NCBI GenBank assembly: GCA_964532155.1
Contig: CAZHGN010000004.1
Span: 1 to 59,061 of the forward strand
Direction of reading: 5' to 3'
Source of the DNA: HGM11416 sp964532155
Lineage (GTDB): Bacteria; Bacillota; Clostridia; Christensenellales; Borkfalkiaceae
DNA: 59,061 nucleotides
Under the pieces are notes generated by a model. The model was not told the origin of the DNA and did no database searches. It saw only the letters and a program-made list of their open reading frames with translations. How positions within the stretch are numbered: position 1 is the first letter of the stretch; every line of letters starts with the position of its first letter. This document shows, piece after piece, positions 26,498 through 35,137 of the stretch. Both the position numbers and the translations under genes were made by a program.

Positions 26498-27758
26498 TTT
26501 CTTGCACCTCTATTAACGATTTAAACAAATCGGGTTCAGGTAAAGCGCCAAACATTCCAAGCTTATATTTTTCTATTAACGCGGTCGTGTCCCTTACTTT
26601 ATCTTTTTCGGACGTGAAATTGGCAAGAGAATATAAATAAGCATTCTCTCTATCCTTATGAGCAAACCAAATTTGTTCTTTTCTAAACAATTTTTGACAG
26701 TCGAGTAGAGATACGTCGTGAACGGTGCAAATCAATTGCGCTTTTGTGTTTAACTCATTATTAAACAAAGCAATGATTGCTCTGGTTAATTTAAAATGAA
26801 GGCTGTTGTCTAATTCGTCAACGATTAAAATTCTTCCCTTTTCTAATGCGTCTATTACGTAACTTGCGATTGCGGCTATTTTTTTAGTTCCGGTTGAGTC
26901 AAAAATAATACTTGGAACCGCAATGCCTTTATATACGGAAGATAAATGGAGCATTTCCATAAAAGAGGCGGAAACCGATAGGGCGTTTTCTTGAGGTTTT
27001 AATTCGTCTTCGCTTTCGCCGACTTTTATTTTTAGCTGTAATTCGTCATCGGTTAAATATCTATAATCATCCAAATATAAATCCGAGTTCAGAATAAAAT
27101 TAACTATTTTTTGTTTTGCTTCGTCGGATATTTTAAGCATGTCGATAGTTTTCTTGATAGGTATATTGTTCATATCGAGAACGTCTATTTTTGAAGCAAA
27201 AGAGGTGATAATCGTTTTGGCTTTAAGTAACAGCGGAAATTGATTAACGTCCAATAAATATATAAGAATATTATTCTTTGCGCTAACTTTCATTACCGAC
27301 GATAAAGCGTTGTCTCTGCAAGAATAAACGTCGTTTTCTGCATCGCGGATAAATAAATTTTCGCATTTCTTGTTTTTATAAGAGTCGTAACTAACGGCTG
27401 AAAATCTTTCGTAAATATATTCTTGAGTATTGGAATTGTATTTTACGTCAAACTCGTATTCTTGTCCTTCGTCCAAAAAATTTATTGCAAAACTACAAAC
27501 GTGGTTATCTGAAAAAAGGTTTTTATTTAACTTATATTTTTGATTGAGCATAATGCCCTTTACTGTGCTCAAGACCCTAACAAAGTTTGTTTTTCCGGAA
27601 TTATTCGGACCGATTATCATTGCCGTTTTTAGAACGTGAATATTGTTTACGCTTAAAACATTGCTCGAAAACCGTTTGTAATGCATATTCGCACGCATAG
27701 AAAAACAAGTTTCGTTATTATAAATATAGCAGTTGTTAACTTTTAACGATATCAACAT
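26490..27758 (-). CDS. AAA15/COG1106-type ABC-fold ATPase (RloA/AbiLi-like)
   Basis: A 422-aa cytosolic ATPase. Walker A GPNNSGKTN is at 50-58, the ABC-like signature STGTKK at 288-293, Walker B LIVDELD at 311-317 and the switch histidine H347 in CTVHDVSLLD. The C-terminal ALIEKYKLGMFGALPEPDLF is typical of COG1106 ATPases encoded next to RloB. GGAGG lies close upstream of the ATG at 27758, with its own promoter at 27786-27813. A+T-rich composition marks it and its partner as a small island between ispE and mnmG. Defence against phage is an inference from the family. Confidence 0.8.
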   Translation of the reverse strand: MLISLKVNNCYIYNNETCFSMRANMHYKRFSSNVLSVNNIHVLKTAMIIGPNNSGKTNFVRVLSTVKGIMLNQKYKLNKNLFSDNHVCSFAINFLDEGQEYEFDVKYNSNTQEYIYERFSAVSYDSYKNKKCENLFIRDAENDVYSCRDNALSSVMKVSAKNNILIYLLDVNQFPLLLKAKTIITSFASKIDVLDMNNIPIKKTIDMLKISDEAKQKIVNFILNSDLYLDDYRYLTDDELQLKIKVGESEDELKPQENALSVSASFMEMLHLSSVYKGIAVPSIIFDSTGTKKIAAIASYVIDALEKGRILIVDELDNSLHFKLTRAIIALFNNELNTKAQLICTVHDVSLLDCQKLFRKEQIWFAHKDRENAYLYSLANFTSEKDKVRDTTALIEKYKLGMFGALPEPDLFKSLIEVQENV

Positions 27759-27785
27759 AATCAGAAGTCCTCCGCCCTTAATATT

Positions 27786-27813
27786 ATTATATACTAAAAT
27801 ATTTTTTATGCAA
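27786..27813 (-). promoter_or_regulatory. Promoter of the ATPase/TOPRIM operon
   Basis: On the minus strand TTGCAT (27808-27813), 16-bp spacer, TATAAT (27786-27791), within a very A+T-rich context. Confidence 0.65.
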
Positions 27814-28080
27814 GTATTTTACACAAAAAATAAGAAAAAGGGTGATTTTTACCCAAAATAGCACTTTTGTAGTTAATTAAAGTGCCTAAATAATGGAATA
27901 ATTCCACTAAAAATATACTCAACATGCAATTTACTTATATTGCAATTAATGAAAAACTTGCACGCCGCGGATATTGCGATACATCCGAATCGTGCAAGTT
28001 AATGCTATTTTCACAGTTATTTACAATCAATTATTCGATGTTTTTTTTTGGTTTGTGGTTAAAAAAGTGTATGGCGTAGG
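27814..28080. other. A+T-rich non-coding stretch beside the ATPase operon
   Basis: No gene. It holds an inverted repeat GCACTTT/AAAGTGC (27861-27867 and 27879-27885), a GGAATAATTCC palindrome near 27895, and the mnmG terminator. It could mark one edge of the acquired segment, but no direct repeats or integrase were found. Confidence 0.5.
27951..28000 (-). terminator. Bulged terminator of the dnaA-mnmG operon
   Basis: On the minus strand AACTTGCACG (27991-28000) pairs with CGTGCAAGTT (27955-27964), with an inner CGGAT/ATCCG stem, then a run of five T. Confidence 0.75.
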
Positions 28081-29940
28081 CTATTTTTTCAACCAAACCA
28101 TAAGAACGGCGACGTCTGCGGGGCTTACTCCCGAGATGCGCCCCGCTTGACCGAGATTGAGCGGCCGTACTTCGTTCAGTTTTTGGCGGGCTTCGAGGCG
28201 CAACCCCTCGATCGAAAGATAATCTATATCGCGGGGCAGTTCCTTTTCTTCGAGGCGAGCCGCCTTTTCTATGTTTTTGTTTTCCTTTTCGAGGTATCCG
28301 GCGTACCTGATTTCCGTTTCGGCGCTTTCGAGAAGATCGCGCGGATATTCGTCGAGCGCGTCGAACTCAGTCATTATTTCGGCGACGGGAATGCCTCGAG
28401 CGATGAGGCCTTTAAACGAAAAGGCATTTTGCGGTTTATTACCGCCGTGCCGCAGAATAATATTTTCGGTTTCCTTAGGGGAGTGCGGAACGGAAAGTTC
28501 GGCGAAAAGTTTTTCTTTCGCCTCGCATTTATTGCGGAAAACGTCGTACCGCTCGTCGTCGACAAGCCCTACCGATCTACCTATTTCGGTGAGTCTGAAA
28601 TCGGCGTTGTCTTGTCTTAAATAAATACGGTGCTCCGCGCGCGAGGTCATCATGCGGTAAGGTTCGTTCGTGCCTTTCGTAACGAGGTCGTCGATAAGCA
28701 CGCCGATATACGCTTGATCTCGCCTTAAAACAAGCGGTTCTTTGTCCCTTAGTTTGAGCGAAGCGTTGATTCCGGCGATAAGTCCTTGCGCCGCCGCTTC
28801 TTCGTAGCCGCTCGTTCCGTTGATCTGCCCGGCGCAAAACAATCCGCCGATCTTTTTATATTCGAGCGCGGGGGTAAGTTGAAGGCTGTCAATGCAATCG
28901 TACTCTATAGCGTAGGCATAGCGCATTATTTCGCAATGTTCCAGCCCTTTTATCGAATGGTATATCTCTTCTTGCACGTCGTGCGGAAGGGAAGTGGAAA
29001 GCCCTTGCGCGTAAACCTCATCGGTGTCGCCGCCCTCGGGTTCCAAAAAGACTTGATGTCTGTCTTTGTCGGCAAACCGCTCCACTTTGGTTTCGATCGA
29101 GGGACAATACCTCGGTCCGGTCCCGGTTATTACGCCGTTGTAAAGGGGGGAGCGGTGCAAGTTGTTGCGTATAATTTCGTGAGTGCGTTCGTTGGTATAC
29201 GCCAAATAGCAAGGCGTTTGCTCTTCGGGCACGCGCGGCGATAAAAAGGAAAACGGATACACGTTTGTTTCGCCGTCTTGTCTGTCGAGAACGGAATAGT
29301 CTATAGTTTTTCCGTCTATTCTTGCGGGTGTTCCGGTTTTAAATCTGCGCACGTTAAAGCCGAGTTCTATCAAGCTTGCCGTAAGCTCGTTTGCGGGGGC
29401 GAAGCCCGACGGTCCCGACTTTTGCGACCATTCCCCGGCGAGAACCCTTCCGTTAAGGTAAACGCCGGTGCAGACGATAACCGTTTTAGCTTTAAAAACG
29501 CTCCCGAACGTGGTTTGCACGCCGCATACTTGGTCGTTTTCGGTAAGTATGCGCGACGCTTCGCATTGGATTATATGCACGCCCTCGGTTCTTTCCAGCA
29601 CGTGTTTCATCGTGCGGTGATAAAGATTTTTATCGGCTTGCGCGCGAAGCGATTGAACCGCCGCACCCTTGCCGCGGTTGAGCATTTTAATTTGCATCAT
29701 CGTCTTATCGGCGACGATGCCCATTTCGCCGCCGAGTGCGTCTATTTCGCGAACGAGGTGCCCCTTTGCGGTGCCGCCTATGGACGGATTGCAAGCCATA
29801 AAGGCTATACTGTCGAGATTTAAAGTAAGAAGAGCCACCGAAAAGCCGGTGCGTGCAAGGGCAAGCGCGGCTTCGCAACCTGCATGCCCCGCCCCGACGA
29901 CTATTGCGTCGTACTCGCCTTTTACGAAAAGATTTTTCAT
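28081..29940 (-). CDS. mnmG: tRNA uridine-34 5-carboxymethylaminomethyl modification enzyme MnmG (GidA)
   Basis: With MnmE it modifies U34 of certain tRNAs using FAD and methylene-THF. The N-terminal FAD loop YDAIVVGAGHAGCEAALA, NPSIGGTAKGHLVREIDALGG and GLFCAGQINGTSGYEEAAAQG are diagnostic; 619 aa is full length. Its ATG overlaps the dnaA stop (ATGA), so it is co-translated with dnaA. This linkage is unusual: mnmG normally pairs with mnmE and rsmG, and mnmE is absent from the window. Confidence 0.97.
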   Translation of the reverse strand: MKNLFVKGEYDAIVVGAGHAGCEAALALARTGFSVALLTLNLDSIAFMACNPSIGGTAKGHLVREIDALGGEMGIVADKTMMQIKMLNRGKGAAVQSLRAQADKNLYHRTMKHVLERTEGVHIIQCEASRILTENDQVCGVQTTFGSVFKAKTVIVCTGVYLNGRVLAGEWSQKSGPSGFAPANELTASLIELGFNVRRFKTGTPARIDGKTIDYSVLDRQDGETNVYPFSFLSPRVPEEQTPCYLAYTNERTHEIIRNNLHRSPLYNGVITGTGPRYCPSIETKVERFADKDRHQVFLEPEGGDTDEVYAQGLSTSLPHDVQEEIYHSIKGLEHCEIMRYAYAIEYDCIDSLQLTPALEYKKIGGLFCAGQINGTSGYEEAAAQGLIAGINASLKLRDKEPLVLRRDQAYIGVLIDDLVTKGTNEPYRMMTSRAEHRIYLRQDNADFRLTEIGRSVGLVDDERYDVFRNKCEAKEKLFAELSVPHSPKETENIILRHGGNKPQNAFSFKGLIARGIPVAEIMTEFDALDEYPRDLLESAETEIRYAGYLEKENKNIEKAARLEEKELPRDIDYLSIEGLRLEARQKLNEVRPLNLGQAGRISGVSPADVAVLMVWLKK

Positions 29941-31277
29941 TTTTTCAGTATTAAATTTTTGAGGTCGTTAACCTCGGTTGCTATTCTCTGATTGGTGCGT
30001 ATAAGTTCTGCGATCTTGTCGCGCGCGTGCATTACCGTGGTGTGGTCTCTGCCGCCCATGGCTTGCCCTATCGTGATGAGGGGAACGGATAAAAGCTCGG
30101 TGATAAGGTAAATGCAAATTTGTCTCGGTTCGACGAGTTCTTTGTTTTTCTTTCGGCTGATAAGTTCGCTTTTTTGCAAGTTATAGAATTGGCAAACGGT
30201 GTCGATTATGCTCGACGTCGTCATAACCTCTTTAGTTTCTTCGGATACGGATTGCTTGATCGCTTCTTTAGCGAGCGAAATCGTGATCGGTTCTTCGTGA
30301 AGAAGGGATGCGAAAATCACCTTATTCAAAAGTCCTTCGAGCGAGCGCACGTCGTCGCCGCTGTTTTCGGCGAGGTAGGTTGCGACCTCGTTGTTGAGTA
30401 TGTATTTGCGTTCTTCCGCTTTGCGCTGAATGATTGCTATCTTAGTTTCGACATCGGGGGGCAAAACTTGAGCCATAAGACCGCCCTCGAAACGCGTTTT
30501 CAGCCTTTCGGAAAGGGGTGCGATGCTTGCCGGATGACAGTCGGACGAAAGAATTATTTGCTTGTCTTGCGAATAAAGTTCGTTAAAGGTGTGGAAAAAT
30601 TCTTCCTGAGTGGCTTCTTTATTGGCGAGGAATTGAACGTCGTCGATGATGAGCACGTCGACGTTGCGATAGCGGTTCCTAAATTCTTGATTTGCCGCGG
30701 ACGAGCCCTTGCCTTGGCGTATTATCGTGATAAGGTCGTTGGTGAATTTTTCGCAAGTGGCGTATAAAACGGTAGCCGCGGGATTTTGTTCCTTTACCGC
30801 GTTTGCTATGGCGTGCATTATATGCGTTTTACCGAGTCCCGTTCCGCCGTAGATAAACAGGGGATTGTAATTTTTCCCGGGATCGTCGGCTACCGCTTTT
30901 GCCGCGGAATACAAAAATTTATTAGACGAGCCGACCACGAAAGAATTAAACGTGTATTTCGGATTGATTTCGGTTGCGCTTTCCAAGAGCGGTTCGCCTA
31001 AAGAATCCGATCCGAGGTAGTCGACGTCCGAATTGCCGACCGTCAGTTTTACTGCGTTAACACCGGTTTCGGCGAGGTCGAGTGCTTGAAGAATTTTTTC
31101 TAGAAGACGCGACGAAATTTCGCGCGCGTAAAGCTCGGTAGGTACGTTAAGTACAATTTTTCTGCCGATAAGATCGGTCGGTTTAATTTTTTCGATATAA
31201 GTTCCGTAAGACGCGGCGCTCATTCTGTTTTTAAGAATTTCAAGTGCTTTATTCCATAGCAATTCGTAATTTTCCAT
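29937..31277 (-). CDS. dnaA: Chromosomal replication initiator DnaA
   Basis: Binds DnaA boxes and opens oriC. Domain I starts MENYELLWNKALEILK; the AAA+ core has Walker A GGTGLGKTH and Walker B VLIIDDVQFL; domain IV ends with the DNA-binding signature GGRDHTTVMHA. At 446 aa it is normal. The ATG at 31277 is preceded by AGAGG; a longer frame from 31340 gives an atypical N-terminus. It lies about 27 kb from the putative oriC/dnaN, on the opposite strand to dnaN, so it would be transcribed against the fork if the origin is at 4 kb. Confidence 0.97.
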   Translation of the reverse strand: MENYELLWNKALEILKNRMSAASYGTYIEKIKPTDLIGRKIVLNVPTELYAREISSRLLEKILQALDLAETGVNAVKLTVGNSDVDYLGSDSLGEPLLESATEINPKYTFNSFVVGSSNKFLYSAAKAVADDPGKNYNPLFIYGGTGLGKTHIMHAIANAVKEQNPAATVLYATCEKFTNDLITIIRQGKGSSAANQEFRNRYRNVDVLIIDDVQFLANKEATQEEFFHTFNELYSQDKQIILSSDCHPASIAPLSERLKTRFEGGLMAQVLPPDVETKIAIIQRKAEERKYILNNEVATYLAENSGDDVRSLEGLLNKVIFASLLHEEPITISLAKEAIKQSVSEETKEVMTTSSIIDTVCQFYNLQKSELISRKKNKELVEPRQICIYLITELLSVPLITIGQAMGGRDHTTVMHARDKIAELIRTNQRIATEVNDLKNLILKK

Positions 31278-31566
31278 CTCGTATCCTCTCGTAAAAAAGA
31301 AAAAATAGGTGCGCTTAATTGACTTTTTTGCGCCATGCATGTATAATAAATCAAAGGTGTACCGTGCACTTTATGGTAATTCGCTTTGCGATTTTTCGCA
31401 TTGCGGGAGTTTTCAGTACGAGTACGTGCGGTAACTTGTAAAAATAAGCGTATTTCTATTATATAATAACCCACCGTAAAAATCAAGGATATAGTGGCAA
31501 GCTTTTTTTAATTTTTCGTCGGCTTTAACCGCTTTGCAAAAATTAAGGGAGCTTAACGGAGATTTA
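31278..31566. other. Divergent dnaA/recF intergenic region
   Basis: About 290 bp with A+T-rich promoter-like sequences (a TATAATAA near 31342 and TATATAATAA near 31461). No sequence within one mismatch of TTATNCACA was found, which argues against an origin here. Confidence 0.5.
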
Positions 31567-32655
31567 ATGCATATAGGCAAGCTTACTCTTTTCAATTACA
31601 GAAATTATATCAAGGAAACCTTTGAATTTTCCGAGGGGCTTAATATCATTTCGGGTAATAACGCGCAAGGAAAAACAAACGCGGCGGAAGCGTTGTTTTA
31701 TCTTTGCACCGGCTGGTCGCCGCGAGTCACGCGCGATAAGCAGGTGATAAACGAGGGGAAAGACGGCGCCCATATTGAAGCGGAGGCCTATTCGTCGCTC
31801 GGCAAGGTGTGCGTTTCCATTGATTTTTCGGCGAGCGAAAGCAAAAAAATATGCGTAAACGGCGTTCCGGTGCAAAAAACAGGCGAACTTTTGGGCAATA
31901 TCGGCTCGGTTATGTTCGATCCGCAACAGCTCAAACTCGTGCAGGAAAGCCCGGAGGACAGGCGCAGGTTTATGGATCTTGCCCTATCTCAATCCGACCG
32001 TAAATATTTTTACGCCCTTCAAAAATACAGAAAAATTCTGCAGCAACGCAACACTCTATTGAAAAATCCCGATACGGAATTGGTGTTTTCCACACTTCCC
32101 GTGTGGGACGAGCAGTTGTCGGCGGTCGCCGCCGAAATAATATTCGCAAGGCAGGCTTTTTTAAAACAGTTAAAGCCGCTTTGCGAGCGTGCGCACGCGC
32201 TGATAACCGGCGGTGAGGAACGTTTGGAAGTGTTTGCCGAAAATAAATACGAGGGCGAAAAGAGCGATATTAAAGCCACGATTAAGGACAGATATTTTGC
32301 CGATATGGAAAAGGATATCGAACTCGGCTATACCACCGTCGGACCGCACCGCGACGATATTAAGATAAAAATAAACGGATCGGACGCGCGCGTTTACGCC
32401 TCGCAAGGTCAACAGCGTACGGCGGCGTTGTCGTTAAAGCTCGGCGAGCTCGAAGTGTTTAAAAACAATTTCGGCGAGTACCCCGTTTTAATATTGGACG
32501 ACGCGACGAGCGAACTCGACAAGGCGCGAAAAGAACGCCTTTTGAGCATGCTCGGCGGTATTCAAACCATAGTAACTTGTACCGATGCCGAGGAATTGCC
32601 TCGTGCGGACAAGCGGTTTTTCGTGCGCGGCGGAAAAATTACCGAACGGCGTTAG
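31567..32655 (+). CDS. recF: DNA replication and repair protein RecF
   Basis: SMC-like ATPase that loads RecA at gaps with RecO/RecR. Walker A SGNNAQGKTN, the signature YASQGQQRTAALSLK and Walker B PVLILDDATSELD are all present in 362 aa. The ATG at 31567 follows AACGGAG; the longer frame from 31534 is rejected because that ribosome site lies within it. It is divergent from dnaA rather than downstream of dnaN. Confidence 0.96.
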   Translation: MHIGKLTLFNYRNYIKETFEFSEGLNIISGNNAQGKTNAAEALFYLCTGWSPRVTRDKQVINEGKDGAHIEAEAYSSLGKVCVSIDFSASESKKICVNGVPVQKTGELLGNIGSVMFDPQQLKLVQESPEDRRRFMDLALSQSDRKYFYALQKYRKILQQRNTLLKNPDTELVFSTLPVWDEQLSAVAAEIIFARQAFLKQLKPLCERAHALITGGEERLEVFAENKYEGEKSDIKATIKDRYFADMEKDIELGYTTVGPHRDDIKIKINGSDARVYASQGQQRTAALSLKLGELEVFKNNFGEYPVLILDDATSELDKARKERLLSMLGGIQTIVTCTDAEELPRADKRFFVRGGKITERR

Positions 32656-32671
32656 GGGTAAGGTATTTGCA

Positions 32672-33373
32672 ATGAGTGATTTTATTCGTGAAATCAGCCT
32701 TATCGGGCAGGATAAATTTGATAAATTGGCTAATGCTTCCGTCGCCGTTTTCGGCTTGGGGGGAGTGGGGTCGTACGTCGCCGAAGCGCTTGCAAGGGCG
32801 GGCGTCGGCAAGCTTCTAATATGCGATAACGATGCTATAGCCCCACATAACGTTAACAGACAGTTATTTGCGTTGCATTCTACGGTAGGCAAAAAAAAGA
32901 CTGAAGTCGCCAAAGACAGACTTAAGGATATCAATCCGTCGATAATAATAGACGCGCGCGATTGTTATTACGACGCTCTTACCAAAAGTCTTTTCGATTT
33001 GTCTGAGTTCGATTACGTAGCCGATTGCATAGATTCGGTTACGTCTAAGCTGCTTTTGGTCGAGCGCGCGCACGGTGCGGGCGTACCGATTATCTCGTGT
33101 ATGGGGACGGGCAATAAACTTTATCAACAGTTTTTTGTTTCGGATATCTATAAAACCGAGGCGTGTCCGCTTGCAAAAGTGATGCGCAGGGAACTGAAAA
33201 AGCGCGGAATACCGTCGCTTAAAGTAGTTTTTTCCAAGGAACTGCCGCGCAAGCCGCTCGTCGAAATAGAAAGCAATAAAAGGCAAACGCCGTCGAGTAT
33301 ATCGTTCGTGCCGCCAACCGCGGGGTTTATTCTTGCGGGAGAGATAGTGCGCGATATAATAGGCGACCTTTAA
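32672..33373 (+). CDS. tcdA: tRNA threonylcarbamoyladenosine dehydratase TcdA-like (ThiF/HesA E1 fold)
   Basis: Cyclises t6A37 of tRNAs in an ATP-dependent manner. The E1-like adenylation domain shows VFGLGGVGSYVAEALARAGVG, DNDAIAPHNVNRQ and DCIDSVTSKLLL. The 233-aa size and DIYKTEACPLAKVMRRELKKRGI fit TcdA rather than MoeB or ThiF. The start at 32672 follows GGGGTAAGG, 16 bp after recF, suggesting one transcript. Confidence 0.88.
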   Translation: MSDFIREISLIGQDKFDKLANASVAVFGLGGVGSYVAEALARAGVGKLLICDNDAIAPHNVNRQLFALHSTVGKKKTEVAKDRLKDINPSIIIDARDCYYDALTKSLFDLSEFDYVADCIDSVTSKLLLVERAHGAGVPIISCMGTGNKLYQQFFVSDIYKTEACPLAKVMRRELKKRGIPSLKVVFSKELPRKPLVEIESNKRQTPSSISFVPPTAGFILAGEIVRDIIGDL

Positions 33374-33410
33374 ATAATAACAAAAACTTTCCGGCTACGG
33401 AGGAATTAAA

Positions 33411-34303
33411 ATGTCAAAAAAAATAATGGATTTCACACCGTATTTACAGGGCGGCGAGCGCGTGCTTACCAAGCAGCGTTCCGAGCGCGGCAACGGCGTT
33501 TTTATCGAGCTTGCGCTTTGCTTTACGCTGTGGCTCGTGTGCGTCGCATGCGACTGCTTCTTTTTTGGGGCAATGACCAAAATACGCGAAACGACCAAGG
33601 TTTCCAACAGCTATTTGTTCGTGCTTGTGCCGAGCGTCGTCATTCACGTCGTGCCGTTTGCGGCATGGATGTTCGCCATTTTAAAAAAGCTTTCCCCGCA
33701 CGACGAAAAGTGGTACGCCGTAACCGATAGGCGCATTGCGGTGGTCAGCGGCGTAAAACCGATCTCGGTAAGCTTTTTAAACCTTGCCGACGTAACTTCC
33801 ATATTGCTCGGTTCTAACAAAGTAACCGTATGGTTCGGCGACGAAAAACTCGTATTAAACGGGCTTGCCGAGCCCGAAGTGTTATACGGCGTGCTCGACA
33901 AATTTCTTTTCCCCGAGGAATCGTCGGTCGAAAAAACGGTTGAACCCGCGGCGGAAACGGCAAATCCCGAAAGTGCGGCGAAAACCGTCGTTGAACCGAA
34001 TGTCGAAAAAGTAGAGGTAACCGCCGAAGAGGTTTCCGCCGAAGAGGTAACCGCCGAATCGGTTTCCGCCGAGAGTGCGGAAAACGCAAGCGATTTAATG
34101 CAAGTAGATAATACGGTTGCNNNNNNNNNNNNNNNNNNNNNNNNNNNNNNNNNNNNNNNNNNNNNNNNNNNNNNNNNNNNNNNNNNNNNNNNNNNNNNNN
34201 NNNNNNNNNNNNNNNNNNNNCCGCCGAGAGTGCGGAAAACGCAAGCGATTTAATGCAAGTAGATAATACGGTTGCTATAAACACCGAAGATACCGAAAAA
34301 TAA
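33411..34303 (+). CDS. Membrane protein with bacterial PH-like domain and acidic repeat tail, interrupted by an assembly gap
   Basis: Two TM helices (about 32-55 and 68-90) are followed by a PH-like segment (WYAVTDRRIAVVSGV through LDKFLF, about 98-165) and an acidic Ala/Glu/Val tail built of 15-bp repeats (VTAEE, VSAEE, VTAES, VSAES). The tail runs into 100 N at 34121-34220. After the gap the same 55 bases occur again. In the right frame they continue VAINTEDTEK to a stop at 34301-34303, so the apparent early stop in the raw frame is an artefact of the gap. Function unknown; PH-domain membrane proteins of the YdbS/YdbT type are the nearest idea. Confidence 0.6.
34017..34076 (+). repeat. Four tandem 15-bp units
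   Basis: Units alternate GTAACCGCCGAAGAG and GTTTCCGCCGAAGAG with small changes, encoding the V-(T/S)-A-E-(E/S) repeats of the acidic tail. Confidence 0.85.
34066..34120 (+). repeat. Left copy of a 55-bp direct repeat flanking the gap
   Basis: Identical to 34221-34275. The 55-bp length and position at both contig ends suggest an assembly-graph overlap rather than a biological repeat. Confidence 0.9.
34121..34220. other. Assembly gap of 100 N
   Basis: Exactly 100 unknown bases; true length is unknown and may be negative, meaning the flanks overlap. Confidence 0.99.
34221..34275 (+). repeat. Right copy of the 55-bp direct repeat flanking the gap
   Basis: Identical to 34066-34120. Confidence 0.9.
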
Positions 34304-34314
34304 AAAAACGGGCG

Positions 34315-34327
34315 TATAGGTCGATTA
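34315..34327 (-). repeat. Intergenic motif copy 2
   Basis: TATAGGTCGATTA on the plus strand (TAATCGACCTATA on minus), between two membrane protein genes. Confidence 0.6.
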
Positions 34328-34361
34328 TCGAGTATTACGCGTTAAATAAACGGAGAACAAA

Positions 34362-35057
34362 ATGCAAAAAAACAAAGCAAAACAAACTGATTGCGCAGAC
34401 GAAATTAAATGTGAAAGCGTTCCGCGCAAGTATTATCCTAATTTAGAATATAACAGATCCAAAAAGACGAAGTTCATCACGCTGTCCGCTCTTTTGCTCG
34501 TGTGTATGGGGTTGTTTATCGGGGCAATGGTTGCCGCCGAGCAGTGGTGGGGCTTGCTTATCGCCGTCTTTTTACTGCTGTTCATCGGCGCTCTCGTGCC
34601 GTCGGTAATTAAGGGTTATCCGACCAAACAGGGCGTTCCCGAACTCGTCGTCTACGGACACGACGTCACCGTGCGCGACAAACAAATGCGCTCTACCGAT
34701 ATAGAAAAGGTTGTCGTAACCGTTCTTTTATCGCCGGTAAGCAAGATTTCGGAAGAGAACAAAGCGTTCGTAAAGGAATTTGCCGCCGCTTTCCCCGAAG
34801 AACCGTGTTTCGGTACCGTCGACATTTATTTAAAGCCCGGTCCCAAGGTGAAAAAAGGAGAGGTTATATATCTTACCGTCGAAGATTGCATGGCGGCTGT
34901 CGTCGATCTCGTCAACGCGGGAGTCAAGCACTATTCCATTTTCTTTTCGCTTAAAAAGATTTACGAGCCCGCAAGGTTTTCTCTTACCAAAAAAGAAAAG
35001 CAAACGGCGAAGCTTTCCGACGTCAGCGAAAAGGATCGCCGCAGACAAATTATATAG
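34362..35057 (+). CDS. Membrane protein of unknown function
   Basis: A 231-aa protein. A polar N-terminus is followed by two TM helices (about 38-60 and 64-83), then a soluble domain of mixed alpha/beta character (LVVYGHDVTVRDKQMRSTDIEKVVV, FGTVDIYLKPGPKVKKGEVIYL) and a basic C-terminus. I recognise no family. It follows the PH-domain protein by 58 bp with a GGAG ribosome site, and the two share a two-helix-plus-soluble-domain plan, so they may function together. Confidence 0.75.
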   Translation: MQKNKAKQTDCADEIKCESVPRKYYPNLEYNRSKKTKFITLSALLLVCMGLFIGAMVAAEQWWGLLIAVFLLLFIGALVPSVIKGYPTKQGVPELVVYGHDVTVRDKQMRSTDIEKVVVTVLLSPVSKISEENKAFVKEFAAAFPEEPCFGTVDIYLKPGPKVKKGEVIYLTVEDCMAAVVDLVNAGVKHYSIFFSLKKIYEPARFSLTKKEKQTAKLSDVSEKDRRRQII

Positions 35058-35059
35058 GA

Positions 35060-35080
35060 AATCGGTCTATAGGTCGATTA
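35060..35080. repeat. Intergenic motif copy 3 (near-full palindrome)
   Basis: AATCGGTCTATAGGTCGATT plus A, close to the perfect palindrome AATCGACCTATAGGTCGATT, directly beside a terminator. Confidence 0.65.
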
Positions 35081-35115
35081 AAAGGGGGCTGCCGCATAAT
35101 GCGGCAGCCCCCTTT
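35081..35115. terminator. Bidirectional terminator with a perfect 16-bp stem
   Basis: AAAGGGGGCTGCCGCA (35081-35096) pairs with 35100-35115 over a tiny loop, between convergent genes. T tracts on both sides are short (three to four). Confidence 0.8.
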
Positions 35116-35137
35116 ACGCTTAATAAACGCCATTTCT

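Noticed and set aside
25656..28080. Complete genomic island with attachment sites
   Set aside because: No integrase, transposase or flanking direct repeats seen; only composition and function suggest transfer.
31278..31566. dnaA-recF intergenic region as the replication origin
   Set aside because: No DnaA box within one mismatch was found, whereas the region before dnaN has three exact boxes and an A/T stretch.
34221..34253. Stop codon right after the gap as the true end of the PH-domain protein
   Set aside because: The frame depends on the arbitrary 100-N length; the duplicated flank in the correct frame continues to 34303.
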